DNA from: Homalodisca vitripennis
Lineage: Eukaryota > Arthropoda > Insecta > Hemiptera > Cicadellidae
Length of the DNA stretch: 64,000 nt
Direction: 5' to 3'
Assembly (NCBI RefSeq): GCF_021130785.1
Contig: NC_060214.1
Span: 105,374,001 to 105,438,000, forward strand
The notes beneath the pieces were generated by a model, which saw nothing but the letters and a program-made list of their open reading frames with translations, was not told where the DNA came from and ran no database searches. Numbering within the stretch: the stretch's first letter is position 1; each line of letters begins with the position of its first letter. Shown in pieces: positions 1-12,789 of the stretch. The position numbers were made by a program, and so were the translations under genes.

Positions 1-89
1 ATTGTCATGCTAACATTTGTCATTCTACGTCAAATTTGAAATTTTATACGCCACACAGTTATAGCATTTTCGAAATGTTATTAGAAATC

Positions 90-270
90 TATAATTGGCT
101 GAGCGTTAGCGAAGCCTGTTACTCGAGGGGATGAAAAAGTTAATTTCTGTCTGTCCGTCTGCATCTTGAAAATGAACAGATCTATATAGACATGAAACTT
201 CGTATGAAGCTTTATTTCTATGTAGGGAACACTGGGTTTGATAACGATTTTCGAATGAAGGAATGCACCT
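90..270 (+). repeat. Dispersed repeat family, copy 1
   Basis: A stretch that begins with a GGCTGAGCGTTAGCGAAG-type motif, passes through a TCTGTCTGTCCGTCTG stretch and then GAAGCTTTATTTCTATG. The same order of blocks recurs at about 24510-24680 (+), and related blocks at about 58315-58480 (-). It carries no convincing ORF. The family is not recognised; it behaves like a short interspersed or non-autonomous element. Confidence 0.6.
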
Positions 271-299
271 TGTACTATTATCCTCTTTATACACTTATT

Positions 300-460
300 C
301 TGGTTTCCGTACTTTAGACGCGCCATTTGCAGATTGAACTTGTTCACGCAGCTTCTTAATGTCTATTAAAAACCTATCAGCTTTCATAAAATCCATAACT
401 TTGGAAATCACTTCTTGCGACTGGCTGTTATACTCTTTGTCCCCTAAATTTGAAACCTGG
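300..460 (-). pseudogene. Possible transposase N-terminal (HTH-like) fragment
   Basis: The minus strand encodes about 50 residues ending in a stop, with the pattern SQSQEVISKVMDFMKAD followed by a basic helix (IKKLREQVQ). This resembles the start of the HTH protein at 53479-53727 in this window (REVIANVYHFMKRE, then LKKVQQRV), which suggests the N-terminal DNA-binding part of a related transposon. An acceptor-like AG lies just upstream on the minus strand. No catalytic part follows. The assignment rests only on this internal similarity and is tentative. Confidence 0.3.
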
Positions 461-666
461 AGGATAGCTATCCATGCTATTGTTTTGTTAAAATGGTGTA
501 AAGAAAACTGTGAGTAAAAAACTGAGTAAACGAACAAGCACGAAAAGAAATAGGACGACTCAACGCACTTGGTCGAACAATTGACAATAATCACAGCACT
601 ACGTTTTTTTGGCACCGACTGTACCTCGTGGTTTAGCGTGGAGTGGAGGGGGAAGTTGATGCACAT

Positions 667-2158
667 GCGCTAGCCACGGTTCACGCTGGCTGGCTTCTCC
701 AGTATAATAGATTCTTGTCCAAAACCGTGTATAAATTACCATATATCAATCTAAAATTCAAAACAGAAAATCTCTTGTCCATCTTTTGTCCCTACACGTG
801 ATGGAAGATCTTCAATCGGTGACGGAAGGTAGCAGCTATTCTTCTTGTTATGTCAGCTGAGTTCTTCCCTAAATTATTTGTTCAGTATTTTTTAATGGTA
901 CGGTACCTACTCTTTTTTTATACTGACATTATAAAATAAAATAAATGAAAAGTCTATAAATAATTATAAAACGAATCGAATGGCACATTATAGTTATACA
1001 TGCATAGTTATCAATATTAGTATTGAAATTCATATTTAATATTAAATAACGCAGGAAGAAAGTTAGTGAAACAAGGCTTTTGACTGTACTAAGAGATTGT
1101 CAGCTATAACTTAATAAAAACGACATAATCAATACAAAAATGGTTTAAAAGGACTACACTAATATTTGTATACAGTAACAGGAATTGGAAAGTGAGGTGC
1201 ATTGTATTATGTAGTAAGCAATCTAATGTTTAATATCAGTTATGCGAAGTACGACTAAAATTAGTGTATTAATTTTAAAATATTCTATATCTGTTGTGAA
1301 TATAATATTTACTTTTAAACACTACCTAAAAAAGGCCAAAGAGGTGAATAAAACTGTAAATGTGAGCAATATGACATATTATATCTTTGGTTCAGACAAG
1401 TATGAAAACTAAAATACTTCAACATTTTAAGTGCATTTTATATTTATTTGTGAACAGTACTTGATACTGGCCTGTGACATTACATGAAACGCTGAAGTGT
1501 GCAAGTAACATTTGATGGTATAAATTAAGTTTATAAAATAAGAAGTCTAGCAGTGTTTACAGATAAAACTTCTATTAATAATGTTGTAAATTCAGTGTAC
1601 AACTGTATAATAATATACGTGAAAATGGCCAATGAGACGAATAGGACTCTAAATGTGAGCAACATCAAATTGTGTATCTTTGCTCCAGACAAGTAACAAC
1701 ATGTTTACATTGTCCCTTTGTGGTATAGTTGCTGTGCCTAGTAGCAAGAACGAAAATAAAATAAAAATTAAGATTTTATTCTCAAAATGATAATCAGTGT
1801 TTAATTTATGCACTTTGTAAACCCTTATTTGTTATTACCCGTACACAGGTTAAGTTTTACAATACGTTTTAATGGAAACAGTTTAATACTTTACCCGTCA
1901 AGACAAAACATAGCCTATTTTAAAAGCTAAACCAGTAATTTTTATAGTACCATAAGTGGGCGTTACCAAACAGCATTTAAAGTAAAATTGGTATAAAAAT
2001 ACTCGATTTGGAAGGCTATTTAAAACTTATATGGGAGTGATTTCTCTATATATTTTCAATTTGTTTCCAAACTGGTTTTTTAGATTTATTACATAAACAT
2101 TTAAGACTACAGCTTTAACCTATAATACAATTGGAAATTATAGTGTAGGCCTATCCTA
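667..2158. other. AT-rich intergenic DNA with one direct repeat
   Basis: No coding potential seen. Two related segments of about 73 bases (1328-1400 and 1621-1694) share blocks such as TAAATGTGAGCAA and CAGACAAG and are offset by about 293 bases. Confidence 0.5.
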
Positions 2159-2289
2159 ATGTTACCTGCAGTATGTCATCTTAAGAACATTGTAACTTCA
2201 CTTTGTGTCCATTTTGGTTTACCAAAGGTCACACAATTCTATACTAAAAACATAGATTTATATGATTTATATTGGTTTAGTTCAGTAAG

Positions 2290-2545
2290 GGAATGTTTGT
2301 TTTATTGCAGGATATCCAGAGTGCCCCGCTACACGTCTTTTTGAAAGGACCGTGATGGACGGGTAGCTCATTAACAAAATAATAAGATGTTGTCAATGGG
2401 ATAATGGCGTGGGGGTGGAGGTGAACGCTTTGATGGGGGCGCGGTGGCGGGATATAATGGGGTCTAGCTGAATATATTTTCCTGAGCCCGCCAATGATGA
2501 ATAGTCTACGGCCCTGAGGAAATACAACGTGGATTCCCCTCACTA
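2290..2545. other. GC-rich patch, function unknown
   Basis: A G-rich segment (GGCGTGGGGGTGGAGG, then GGGGGCGCGGTGGCGG) inside very AT-rich DNA. Either it is coding or transposon material I do not recognise, or a regulatory patch. An 88-residue minus-strand ORF covers it but has no recognisable domain. Confidence 0.25.
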
Positions 2546-2665
2546 CTTGCTTAGTTTAACAATAAAAAGTGAATTTCTATTAATGTATAATACATTATAA
2601 AAATACTTAATTAATTAAATGTTATTGTAATATCTTTGATGTTAATTTCTCAATGACTACTTTAG

Positions 2666-2884
2666 GTGAATGAGAATATCACTACTGAGATGTGTACCGG
2701 TACATCATTGTGTGTTTTAGAGAATATTTATTTTGATGTTCAATATAATTCAAGAAAGGCAGTTTCACACAATATAATTAAATGTGAAACTTTATTGCAT
2801 ACAATTTCAGAGCTGGAGGTTTTTTACGCTAAGCTAGATAAACCTGAAAAGCTTGGACTAGCCTTCAAAAAAAGTTTTATTTAG
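2666..2884 (+). other. Candidate exon, unknown product
   Basis: A 72-codon open frame directly follows a splice acceptor-like CTACTTTAG and ends at a stop. The peptide (including the stretch CETLLHTISELEVFYAKLD) is not low-complexity, but I do not recognise a family and no partner exon is visible. It could be chance. Confidence 0.2.
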
Positions 2885-3197
2885 TGGTTGCACAAAAATT
2901 AATAACAACTTACACAGTATGTGATCTGGAGGTTTTTAAAGCAAAATATGATTTGGTCATAGAAGACTAGAGAATCATTAAAATATCTACAGACTATTTT
3001 TGTGTAGCAACAATAATTACAAACAATACAACAATTAAATTGATATTAGCAATTATGTCATAACCCTAAGTCCTGTAGTCTAACCGGTGTTTGGTATAAT
3101 CATGCGGCCTAAACCTACCCAAAGAGATTATTAAAACTCGAACGTCAGTATTAAAAAGGTTAAATTACATACAACACTTCAATATACTGTATATCAA

Positions 3198-3199
<2 letters not shown>

Positions 3200-3263
<64 letters not shown>
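3200..3263. repeat. (AC)n microsatellite
   Basis: An uninterrupted AC dinucleotide run of about 60 bases. Confidence 0.95.
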
Positions 3264-3266
<3 letters not shown>

Positions 3267-5400
3267 GTAATGTATTTTAGAAATACCAATACTTAATTAT
3301 ATAGATACCGAAAACGTTAGTCTGTGTTATATTGAGGATACATATTTGTTATGGGCAAACATTTCTTTAGTAAGCATAACACCACAACGAAATACCCTCC
3401 ACTGAAATAAACTGTATTTAATACCAAGTATGGAATATATTTATCCCCTTTATTGTGGTATGTTACAAGTACCAAACGATAACAAAAGAAATGCCTCTGT
3501 TTCTTACACCAAATTTTAATTGATAACTAACAAAATTTACAATTATTTTACATATTTTACAACACAATATCTAACAAGCCCCAGAATACATAGAAAATAA
3601 TATTGATATTTGAATATAGAATAATTATTTAGCAATAGATTAACCATTCATTATTATATTATGCTTACAATATAGTGAACATAATTTTAAAATATAGATA
3701 GGCGTATATGATTTTAAATATACATTTGTATACTTTTGTATAATAATTTTACTTCTGTAGTACACTCAATGATTATATAAATTATTTTTTCAAACAAATA
3801 AGTCTTTCTAACTGATTATTCTTTTTGTTTTAACCTAAGTTTGAATTTAATATGGGGTGAAACGTTAAAATGTTTAATATGTGATTATTGTATTAAGCAA
3901 ATTAATAATGTTTGATTAAATGAATGAATTATACTAGACTTAAATACTTATTGGAATCCCTTACTCCTGAAGATAATAGAATTTACTATTTATTTAGTAA
4001 GTAGTCAAGTGAGTTACATCACTATCATAATTAGATCGAATAAAACTAAAGGCTATTTTTCTTACGTGTCATAGGCATATTACTGGATTAAGTTTTTCCC
4101 CAGTGACATCCTTTTGGGATATGTCTAGTTGTTTTGAGTTTGATTTGAGTTCACTATCTCATTAGCAACATAAATTTCTTGACTCCCTGTAGGAGGGCAT
4201 GTTATACACCTGATGAGAGCGTTTAATTCCAAAAATATTTAAAGATGTAGTCGTACTTTAATCGTGAAATTAATCACAATTTATTAATCTTTAAAAAAGT
4301 TTTGCGAATGAATAACATGTTAATAATATAAACACATACGTTGTGTTTAATACACTTTTAAAGCAGATAACAATTAAGATGTTAAATGATATTTTTTATA
4401 GTTTATGCATGTCTACACATTTATGAATGGAATATCTAGAGATTCAGGGACGAAAAAGCTTTCTTAAACTACAGTCAGGACACATTTTGAATTCAATATT
4501 AATTTAGAACCTGAATCCATAAAATTAAAGAAACCTTAAAAGTGTATGAACATTTTTAGCTATAAACACTAAATCAACTATGATATTACAAACTTAAAAT
4601 ATATACTACATTTCAAGGTTTCTATACTACCAAAAGTTTCTTGCTTAGAATTTCTTAAACAACCAAGATTTAAATATTTTATAATATCAAGATTGAATCT
4701 AGTTTTAATGGGGGTTTGGAAAAGTTTTATGTCGAAATCAATGGTTAAATATTTAAAACTTTATACACTCATTATATCTAAACTTATGGGATCCTTTTTT
4801 AAAACATGTTTTCAAGTAGAACTGGGAATAAATGGATATTAACACCATAAAAATCCAAAACAAATCACTTTAATATAATCTTTAATGCAAAATTTCGTGA
4901 CGATCAGAAAACCATGGGATCGTCATGTTTTAATGTCAATAAACATAACGTTAGGATTGTAATTTCAATCAGAATTAGTACTGACAAAGTTTGTGCTAGT
5001 CATCCGGAGGGTGAAGAAATATTTAGTAGTTTAATGAAGTCGTAGCGGGATTTAAAGAAATCTTTAATAATTTTGAAAAAATAGAAAACTTACTGATGAT
5101 TTACTAATTTGATAAATGTCAATATTCGTCCAATATTTTTTATGGCTCATACTTATATTTTCAAGAGCATGGAAGGACATTTCTCTAACACTCCTCTTCA
5201 GCAAACAGAAAATAAGTTTTTTTTCTTATTTAATTGTTAGCTCTAGGCTAGTAGGCTTTGGGAAATCCCATGCCGCCTTAATGTACTATTTGTTTCTTGA
5301 CGTAGGAGTCTTGTAAGGATCTAGGTCATCTTCTCGCTAAGGGTCCATCAGGCTTCCTAGGTTGAAGCACCTTATCCAGGTTACATTTCCCATATTCAGA
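3264..5400. other. AT-rich intergenic DNA
   Basis: No recognisable gene, terminal repeat or array. The few ORFs here are short, AT-driven and without recognisable domains. Confidence 0.5.
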
Positions 5401-5500
5401 GAGTTACTTTGTTTTAAATAAATTTCTTAATTGAGCTCAAAAATTAAAGTAATTCTTTAAAAATCTCTAAATCGTTTGACTGGAGAATTTTAGTTAAGTT

Positions 5501-5815
5501 TTAAACATTCATCCCATACTTATTCTTTATTAATTTTAAACCTTGGCTTCTAGCATGGTCATATGCAGGGCACGTAAAAAAGATATGTTCCAAAGTTTCA
5601 CTATGACCTAAAGTACATCTCAGACATAGTGGAGTGAAATACTGACCAATAGTATATAGGTTTTTATTTATATTGGCGTGACTAAATCTTAATCTTAGAA
5701 TGTTGATTATTTCCCATCTTTTCATTTCAACATTTTTGAACCATGTATATTTTGGTATCGTTTCAACAACCTCTTTATACCATCGGGCTTTATCTACTCC
5801 TATAAACAGATCTTA
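5501..5815 (-). pseudogene. I-clade LINE 3' fragment (after RNase H, Cys-His motif)
   Basis: The minus strand reads through about 100 residues with WYKEVVETIPKY upstream, then RLRFSHANINKNLYTIG and a Cys-His cluster of the form C-x2-C-x9-H-x4-C (CLRC then EHIFFTCPAY). This pattern, with a short Arg-rich segment before the cluster, is known from the C-terminal part of ORF2 in I/Jockey-type non-LTR retrotransposons. The upstream reverse transcriptase is missing, so this is a 5'-truncated copy, as is common for LINEs. A second fragment of the same kind lies at 10690-11240. Confidence 0.65.
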
Positions 5816-6182
5816 CTTTTTGAGAAGTATAATTGTTTTTGGTACGCTTTGAAATCGTCTATGGATATATGTAATTTATTGTTCTATTTTAGTGCCATCT
5901 TTGATTGCCTCTTTTAAAAATAAGTTTATAGCTTATATAAAAATCATAATACTCTCATATTTTGTTGGAATGATATGCGTATCCACATATAAAATACTAA
6001 GTGCCGATAGTTTAATTTTGAAACTAAGGTATACAAAAGGGAAGGTTTGATATGGACGCCGCATAGTGGTGTCTGTGTGCTTCACGTAAACAAAGGCGGG
6101 CTCAACAATGTTTTTATTTCAACTTGTTTGAAGGTAGGATTGGCTAAAACGGGTGACGGCAACATAATTAATATATATATAG

Positions 6183-9100
6183 GCTATATACAGGGCCGCC
6201 CACGGGGGGGAGCAATGGCGCAAGTTGCGCCATTGAAACAAATATTGGGGGGGAACTTTAAAAGCGGGTTTCGGATACGTTATTTACAAAGTTAAAAAAA
6301 TGTACAAGTTTGTATCTACTGCATAGTTTTAACTAATAAAAGCCGTGACAGGCAAAAAAAATAAATAAAATGCAAATTAAACTTTGCAATTCAAACGAGG
6401 CGAATGCAGTAGTAGTTCTATTTTTAGACCAACAGACCCCCACCCCCGCCTTGCCAAGGTCGTTGTCAAGGGGAAGTCCACGCACCTCATCCCTTCCGCG
6501 CCGCTCAGTCAGTCACGCATTGTCTTCAAGTGTAGTGTGTAGTGTGTAAACCTAACCTCAACACAACACAATAATTAGTGTCTTTACGAACGTAGTGGAC
6601 CACTTAAATGTCGTGTGTGCGTTTCTGTTTCGTTTTGTTATACGAGTTTAGTAAAGTAGCTACTGTATTTCTGTGCTAACCATAACTTTTTGTTTTATAG
6701 AATTAAATAATGCCTCGTAAATTAAAAAAGGCATTAAATATAAGTGTTTGGAAACTAATGTGCAATCGGTGCACCGCCATGACAAGTGGCTAGAGCACTG
6801 TAAAAAGAAACACCTCTATAAGTTCAAAAACAATATTGATATAAAATAACAGAGGAGAAAGAAGGTGATGGACCTTGGATACCCTACATGGGACGTGGAG
6901 AACGTTCTACTTTAACTATGGACGACGAACTTCAACCATCAACTTCTGCGCAATCATCGGCTATTGAAAGGTACCGCAATATTACAGTAACAAAATGTCC
7001 ATATCTTAGTTTGTTCAATTTTATAAGCAGGGAGTAAACACATATAGGCTATGCTCTATTAATGACTCACTCTAAAGCTTTCAAAACATTAAACCTTTCT
7101 AAGTAACAATTAATTAAGGCATTAAAGACCATAGAAAAAGGACAAAGCTTATAAAAGAAGACTAACAAATGATAAAAAACTTCAAAATGCAAGTAAATAT
7201 TATACTGTATTGAAGAGATGAGGCCTGCCTGATATGGTGACAAGCTAAATATATGTAAATATATTAGCATTTTACATTAACAAACATACTATCAGCCAAA
7301 TATTAAAGTAGTATTGGTCCAATATACGTTATGAACAAAAGCATCTAATAAAATAAAAATTCAAATACAATTTAGTTTAATAATGTATAAGCCTATTGGT
7401 CTATAGAGTTTTTGTAATTAAAATATCAAGATCGTTTTACTTGTTATTGTTACAGCTTACAGCTTTTGCTTTGTCCCTTCAACCTATTAACACTCTTTGT
7501 ATGTAGAAAAGGAGTTGCTATCTTAAAAAAAACATTTTGTCATAATATATTTTACCACTTTAGTATGATATTACCATTTTGAGGTGCCCTGAGACAAAAG
7601 AGGTTTCTCTAAAAATATATGGCTTTATGTGTGTTCGTTTATCTCCTGTTCAGTGTAGCAGAATGTGGCATATTATTAATAATAAACTCAAAAACAGTTC
7701 TAATTAATCTGTACTTGAAAAAAGGGTTTATAGATTTTACTAAATTTTGACTAGCAGATTATTGATATAAAAGTTTACAGTGAAGGCATTTCTCTATATT
7801 TAGATGGTGGTGCCTGGGCTAGAAGACAATCCACATTCTGGAACATCAGCTGTCCAAGACCGCAACGACGAAGAAGTTGAGCTGCAGTGTCACCAAAGAG
7901 GAGATGGATCTAAATGTACGCCTCTAATACTTGTTCACGATAAAGAAATTGAACTTCCAACGTCCTCCATGGAAATTAGCCTGCCAATGTCAACACCAGA
8001 AGAAGAAGACGAAGTTTTAGAAAATATAGAGGACCACAGAGAAGATACCTGAACCTATTACTTTGACCGAACTTAAATTCTCTACAATCGATCCTACAGA
8101 TGACTTGATTTGATAAGATTGGTTATGATTGGGCAGAGCATGGATGGTGCGGGAAACATGCGTGGTCCATTTAGTGGGGTCAAATCATTTGTCCTCATGG
8201 AATGCCCTAAAGCATTCTACATTTGGTGTTGTTCGCATTTGCCTTAGTTGTCGAAAAATCAATGGAATTGTGCCCACAAATAAGGGACATGTTCTCAACT
8301 CTGCAAGAACTGTCCAGAATTTCATGTCTGGACATAAAAACCATCATATTTTTCGTAGAGAATTTAGAAAAAGGTCCATGTCAGGCTAGAAAAAAAGCGT
8401 TTGAAAAGAGTCAATACGACAAGGTGGTCAAGCAAAATGATGCCGTAAAAAACCGTTATAACTTGCTATGATGTCCTAAGAAAAACCCTGGAAGACATAT
8501 CTGATAACACTCAATCTGAAAACGGACTCAAGAACATCAGCAAAAGGACTTCTGAAAGCACTATTTGATTATGAATCTGCTGCAGTTATGATCATTGCTG
8601 CCGAAACTACTCGTATTAAAAATTCTGTCACCAGTGACTGTTTATTTACAGTCTAAAATTATTGACTATGGAATGATTCCAACAGTGGTGTCTGAAACTA
8701 TTTCTAACTCCAATCTATGAGAACCGACGAGGGATGGGACAAAATGGTGGGCAGTATTAATCATTTTGCTCAAGAACACAACCTCCAGAAAACTTCAAAC
8801 AAACGAATCCGAAAGAGAAAAAGATTCATGGACGAACTTGCCATTGATGAAATAATATTAGATCCTATGGCAAAACTGAGGACAGAAGTCTTCTTTAAAG
8901 TGCTTGATTCCGTGATCACACAACTACATGATCGTTTTCCTGAAAGGTCATTAAATTTTGTGCAGCAAATGACTCATTTTTCTCACGAAAAGTGCTAAAC
9001 ACTGGGGATGACAGCCTAAACCCAGACATTGTCATTTACCTGTGTGGTTACTATGGATTGGATACCGAGAAACTTTGTGAGGGGAGTTTGATGTTTTCAG

Positions 9101-9815
9101 CCAGTTATACAAAGGCAGCTATCAAAATATTGACCTGTCAGATGTCCTTTCTTCAAAAGATGGTAAATACTAACCAATGAAGAAGTTGAAGTTGAAACAC
9201 AAAGATTCTTCTGATGAAGCATTGGATTGTACAAGTACAATTGCAAAGCAACGATATCTTGATCAATGGATCAAGAAGGGCTTTATAAGACCCTATCGCT
9301 GTTTATTGAAAATATCTGGGTTTCCATATTTGACATCATTGTATCAGATAATTCTCGCCCTGCAGCAACAAGTTGCTCAGCTGAAAGAGCAATGAGCAAA
9401 CTTAAAATCGTTAAAAATAGATTGAGAAGCAGTATGGGTGATACTGGTTGTCTGATATGTTGGTTTTGGCATCCGAAAAGGATATTTTACAATCAATTCC
9501 AAACAGTGAGATCATAGACAAATTTGGCATTTCAAGTGAGAACCGGAAAAAAATGCTGCGTTACGAGGCCATCAAGGGTAATCAAGGGTTAAGTTCATCA
9601 AGTTAGTTACCTTTTTGAAACACCTCTAGCCATTTTAACTTTTAATTATAAATACTGTACATTGATTTATTATTTTGTATGGCATATGTGTTGTTTATAC
9701 ATTTTATTTAAAAAATTTGACAATAATTATACTGTATAATTTATACACCCCCATGAATGGTAAATTTTTTGGGGGGGAATGCGCCATAGCCTTTGGGGGG
9801 GATGGGCACCCCTGG

Positions 9816-9822
<7 letters not shown>
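6183..9822 (+). mobile_element. hAT-superfamily DNA transposon with exact 8-bp target duplication
   Basis: The element spans 6191-9814 (3624 bases). It begins CAGGGCCGCCC and ends GGGCACCCCTG, giving short imperfect inverted ends, and is flanked by GCTATATA on both sides (6183-6190 and 9815-9822). An 8-bp duplication with CAG...CTG ends is diagnostic of hAT. The right duplication runs straight into a (TA)n tract, so it could partly reflect that repeat, but the leading GC argues for a true duplication. Coding remnants inside confirm the family. The subterminal regions are rich in G runs. Confidence 0.85.
7804..9560 (+). pseudogene. hAT transposase (ZMYM-type), broken by frameshifts and stops
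   Basis: Remnants in several frames line up with a hAT transposase of the kind annotated as zinc finger MYM-type protein 1-like. In order: an acidic N-terminal piece (7804-8050); a GQSMDGAGNMRG segment near 8135, matching the hAT motif around a catalytic Asp (DGAxNMRG); a helical middle (8223-8998); and the C-terminal dimerisation region near 9270-9560, with ATSCSAERAMSKLKIVKNRL and a downstream LASEKDIL. At least five frame changes or stops separate the pieces, so no active protein can be made. The gene lies entirely inside the 8-bp duplication-bounded element. Confidence 0.8.

Positions 9823-9870
<48 letters not shown>
9815..9870. repeat. (TA)n microsatellite
   Basis: A TA dinucleotide run that begins at the right target duplication of the hAT element; the element may have inserted into a pre-existing TA tract, since TA-rich sequence also precedes its left end. 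Confidence 0.9.
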
Positions 9871-9871
<1 letters not shown>

Positions 9872-10456
9872 CGAAATTCTTTCACTGAAGGGGAAAACTA
9901 GTATCAGTAGTCGGTAGTAGGAATAGCTTAAAATGTATGATTCTGTTTTACTGTTTAAATTTGTTTTGAATACCTCATGAATGTGACATTAAAAACAGTT
10001 TTAATCACTCCACTAGAAAATTAAATTTGGGAAATTTCGTAATAATTCCAAAATAAAAAGGCTGAACAAATCTGTATATCTTTACAGTATGTATATGAAT
10101 GAAGCTTCAGGAAATGACGTTTTATTTATTAATTTATGATGTATGAGGTAATGATTTTTTTAAATAAAAACGTCTCTCTTTTTATTTCTCATGTATAGCC
10201 TTTTATGAACAGGTCATATTTTTATTTTCAATAGTTTTATCTTTGGTCCTTTTTATAGTGTCCTAAAATTCCACTTCAAACTCCTGTCACTTGTAATAAA
10301 AAAATAATGTTTTCCTGTTTCTAGAAATGGTACCAGGGATGGCATCATACTTCTCTTTAAACTTATAAAAATATTATTCCAACCAACAGTCTTATTGTAC
10401 CATCTAAGTTGGACTAAGTATTTAAGTTTGATATATCTTAATTCAATTCACAATTA

Positions 10457-11410
10457 TATGCAATATTGGAAATATAACCTTTATTCCTTGAAGCTTTTAA
10501 AACTCTGAAGAGCCCTAGCTTTGCTAATAGTTCTGAAAACAAAAATCAATATGATTTTAAGGAACTCCTTTTCCTTACTAGTCAGAAATAAAAGCTTATT
10601 TGTAAATCAAGTATAGGTTATAATGAAATCTCTGAGACATTTCTAAATTTTGAGGTATTAACACAAAGTGTAAGGGAAAATATAGACATGGCCTACGAAT
10701 ATTTTACACATGCACTCGTACATGCAGGCGGTTCTAAATATAAAAAACAGGGGATGGCGAAGCCTTCCTTATTACTCAACACAACATTGTAACTAAGATC
10801 TCATCGAATAGATTTAATTCTTGTTATACTGCAGAACTGATTGCTATTCTGAAATGTACTCAATGCATTAATAATTTAGACGATTTTGTTATTCTTAAAG
10901 ACCCTTAAGCTGTAATAATAGCTATTGAACATATTTACGAAGGCCTAGCAAATCAGATCGTTTTATAATCAGACAATATTTCATTCCTTTACGATTGAAA
11001 TGCAGGTCAAGAGGAAACATTAGAACACATATTTTTATTTGTCCAGAATTCAAATAAGCAAGAAGTAACATTTTAAAGAGAATCATATGTAATTTTGAAG
11101 TAAAAATAATCAGAGCTTAATAAACATGTTACAATCAGAGATTTTCAAATTTTTAAGAACTTAATTGTGTTAAAAAGGGTTAAACAGCCTGAAGATATTA
11201 TATGGTAATGTAGTTGTTACACATTATATTGTAATGTGTCATTACAAACAAATTGACAGATTTAGAAGTTATTACCAGTTTGAAAAATATGCAATATTGG
11301 AAATATAACCTTTATTCCTTGAAGCTTTTAAAACTATCACTCAGAAGAGCCCTAGCTTTGCTAATATTTCTGAAAACAAAAATCAATATAATTTTAAGGA
11401 ACTCCTTTTC
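10457..11410. repeat. Direct repeat of about 120 bases flanking LINE RNase H remnant
   Basis: A segment starting GCAATATTGGAAATATAACC occurs near 10460 and again near 11290, each continuing through AAGAGCCCTAGCTTTGCTAA to GGAACTCCTTTTC. The copies are nearly identical apart from a few substitutions and a short indel. They bracket the RNase H remnant, so the region looks like a tandem duplication inside an old LINE. Confidence 0.75.
10690..11240 (+). pseudogene. I-clade LINE RNase H / Cys-His fragment
   Basis: Reading across frameshifts, the plus strand encodes SCYTAELIAILKCTQ followed by DDFVILKDP, which matches the RNase H core (TAEL, then a strand ending near a catalytic Asp, here replaced by a Pro-stop context). 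Further on is EETLEHIF and a Cys, the same Cys-His tail seen at 5501-5815. Stops and frameshifts make it dead. RNase H inside ORF2 is typical of the I group of non-LTR retrotransposons. Confidence 0.6.
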
Positions 11411-11509
11411 TTTTAACTGGTCTACTCTCTGACAGGAAGGATTACCTAAAAGCCAAAAAAGTTATAGAGCTGAAATAAATGAAGCTAAAAAAAATTATGG
11501 TTGCCTGTA

Positions 11510-12333
11510 AAGTCGGTTTTACGCGCGAAGATTTTACATGACAACGTCTTTGTCTCGGTAGAATATTTATTGATATGAATATTATTAAATTGCACAATAG
11601 GAACAAGGAATTGAATGAAAATAAGAATTGCACAAATTTTAACTATAGAAATATATTTTGTTTACTAAAACATTGTACATAATTTGAAATTAATTAAAAT
11701 TTTTTATTGTAAATGGTAAAGTTGAATAAAACATTTACTAAAATTGGAATTTGAAATTCTTGCTAAACACAGTTAAATTCTAACTCCGCGCGTGGTGATT
11801 GGTCGGTTTAGTTCGTTTGTTTGGTCGCACTGTTATGACAGGTTAGAGGTTATAATTTGTTATTTTAAATGTTTGACTAGCAATACGCATTGTTTCTTCT
11901 CAATCGACTGAATTACGATTGATTGCAGAGTGATTTAAACTAATAATTTACTTAACACTATCAACATTTGTCAATAGTATGACATAACCTATAAACTCAG
12001 TTTCTCAACTTTTGTGTCAATCTAACAATTAATCAATCAATCATAGTTTACGATAATGAAATATCAGTGTACAATTATTTACCTTTATTGTTGTAGTTGT
12101 TGTAAATGACGAATCTAAGCACTCCACATTTTCACGAATAAACATAGTTATCTGCTTTATCCCGTGCGGCGGACCCACAGTTATCTGCTTTATCCCGTGC
12201 GGATCCCGTGCGGTGGACCCACTGGACGGGCATCGTAACGTTACCGGGCATTACACTTTTTCATGAGTGACTCCGAGCCGCAACCTAATTTAAGACGTTG
12301 TCACGTCAAAAGTAGTTATGTAAACTTTATCCT
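11510..12333. mobile_element. Possible TIR element (imperfect inverted ends)
   Basis: The left end contains GATTTTACATGACAACGTCT (about 11530-11550); the right end read on the minus strand contains TTTTGACGTGACAACGTCTT (about 12290-12310). The shared core TGACAACGTCTT plus surrounding similarity gives an imperfect inverted repeat of roughly 40 bases. I see no transposase inside. The exact ends and a target duplication were not found. Confidence 0.45.
12147..12222. repeat. Short tandem duplication in presumed TIR element
   Basis: The block AGTTATCTGCTTTATCCCGT is followed by GCGG and a GGACCCAC tail, and the whole unit of about 33 bases occurs twice in a row, with an extra ATCCCGTGCGG inserted in the second copy. 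Confidence 0.8.
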
Positions 12334-12600
12334 CAACTCAGACAACAAATGTAAAGCTGCTAGGCGGGTTGTGAAGAACGATCTGGGCTCCAACATTGTA
12401 TCACAATATTCCAGCTGCCGATGTTTTCGCCAACTTCTTTTTGTAGGCCGTAAATAATGTGAGGCAGAGTATCCCTAAGTGGATACTGCGGGAGCCGACC
12501 TCGTGCAAGTCGCAACCCCTGAGATTTCCTTCAAATGTAGTACTGTCTCTTATATGGACATATAAAATATAATTGCCAAAATGAAACCGAAGAGAAGCTG

Positions 12601-12738
<138 letters not shown>

Positions 12739-12789
12739 TATATCTTCTGTAGTACTTAAGAATGTAACTTAATTGATGTAATTTCTTTT

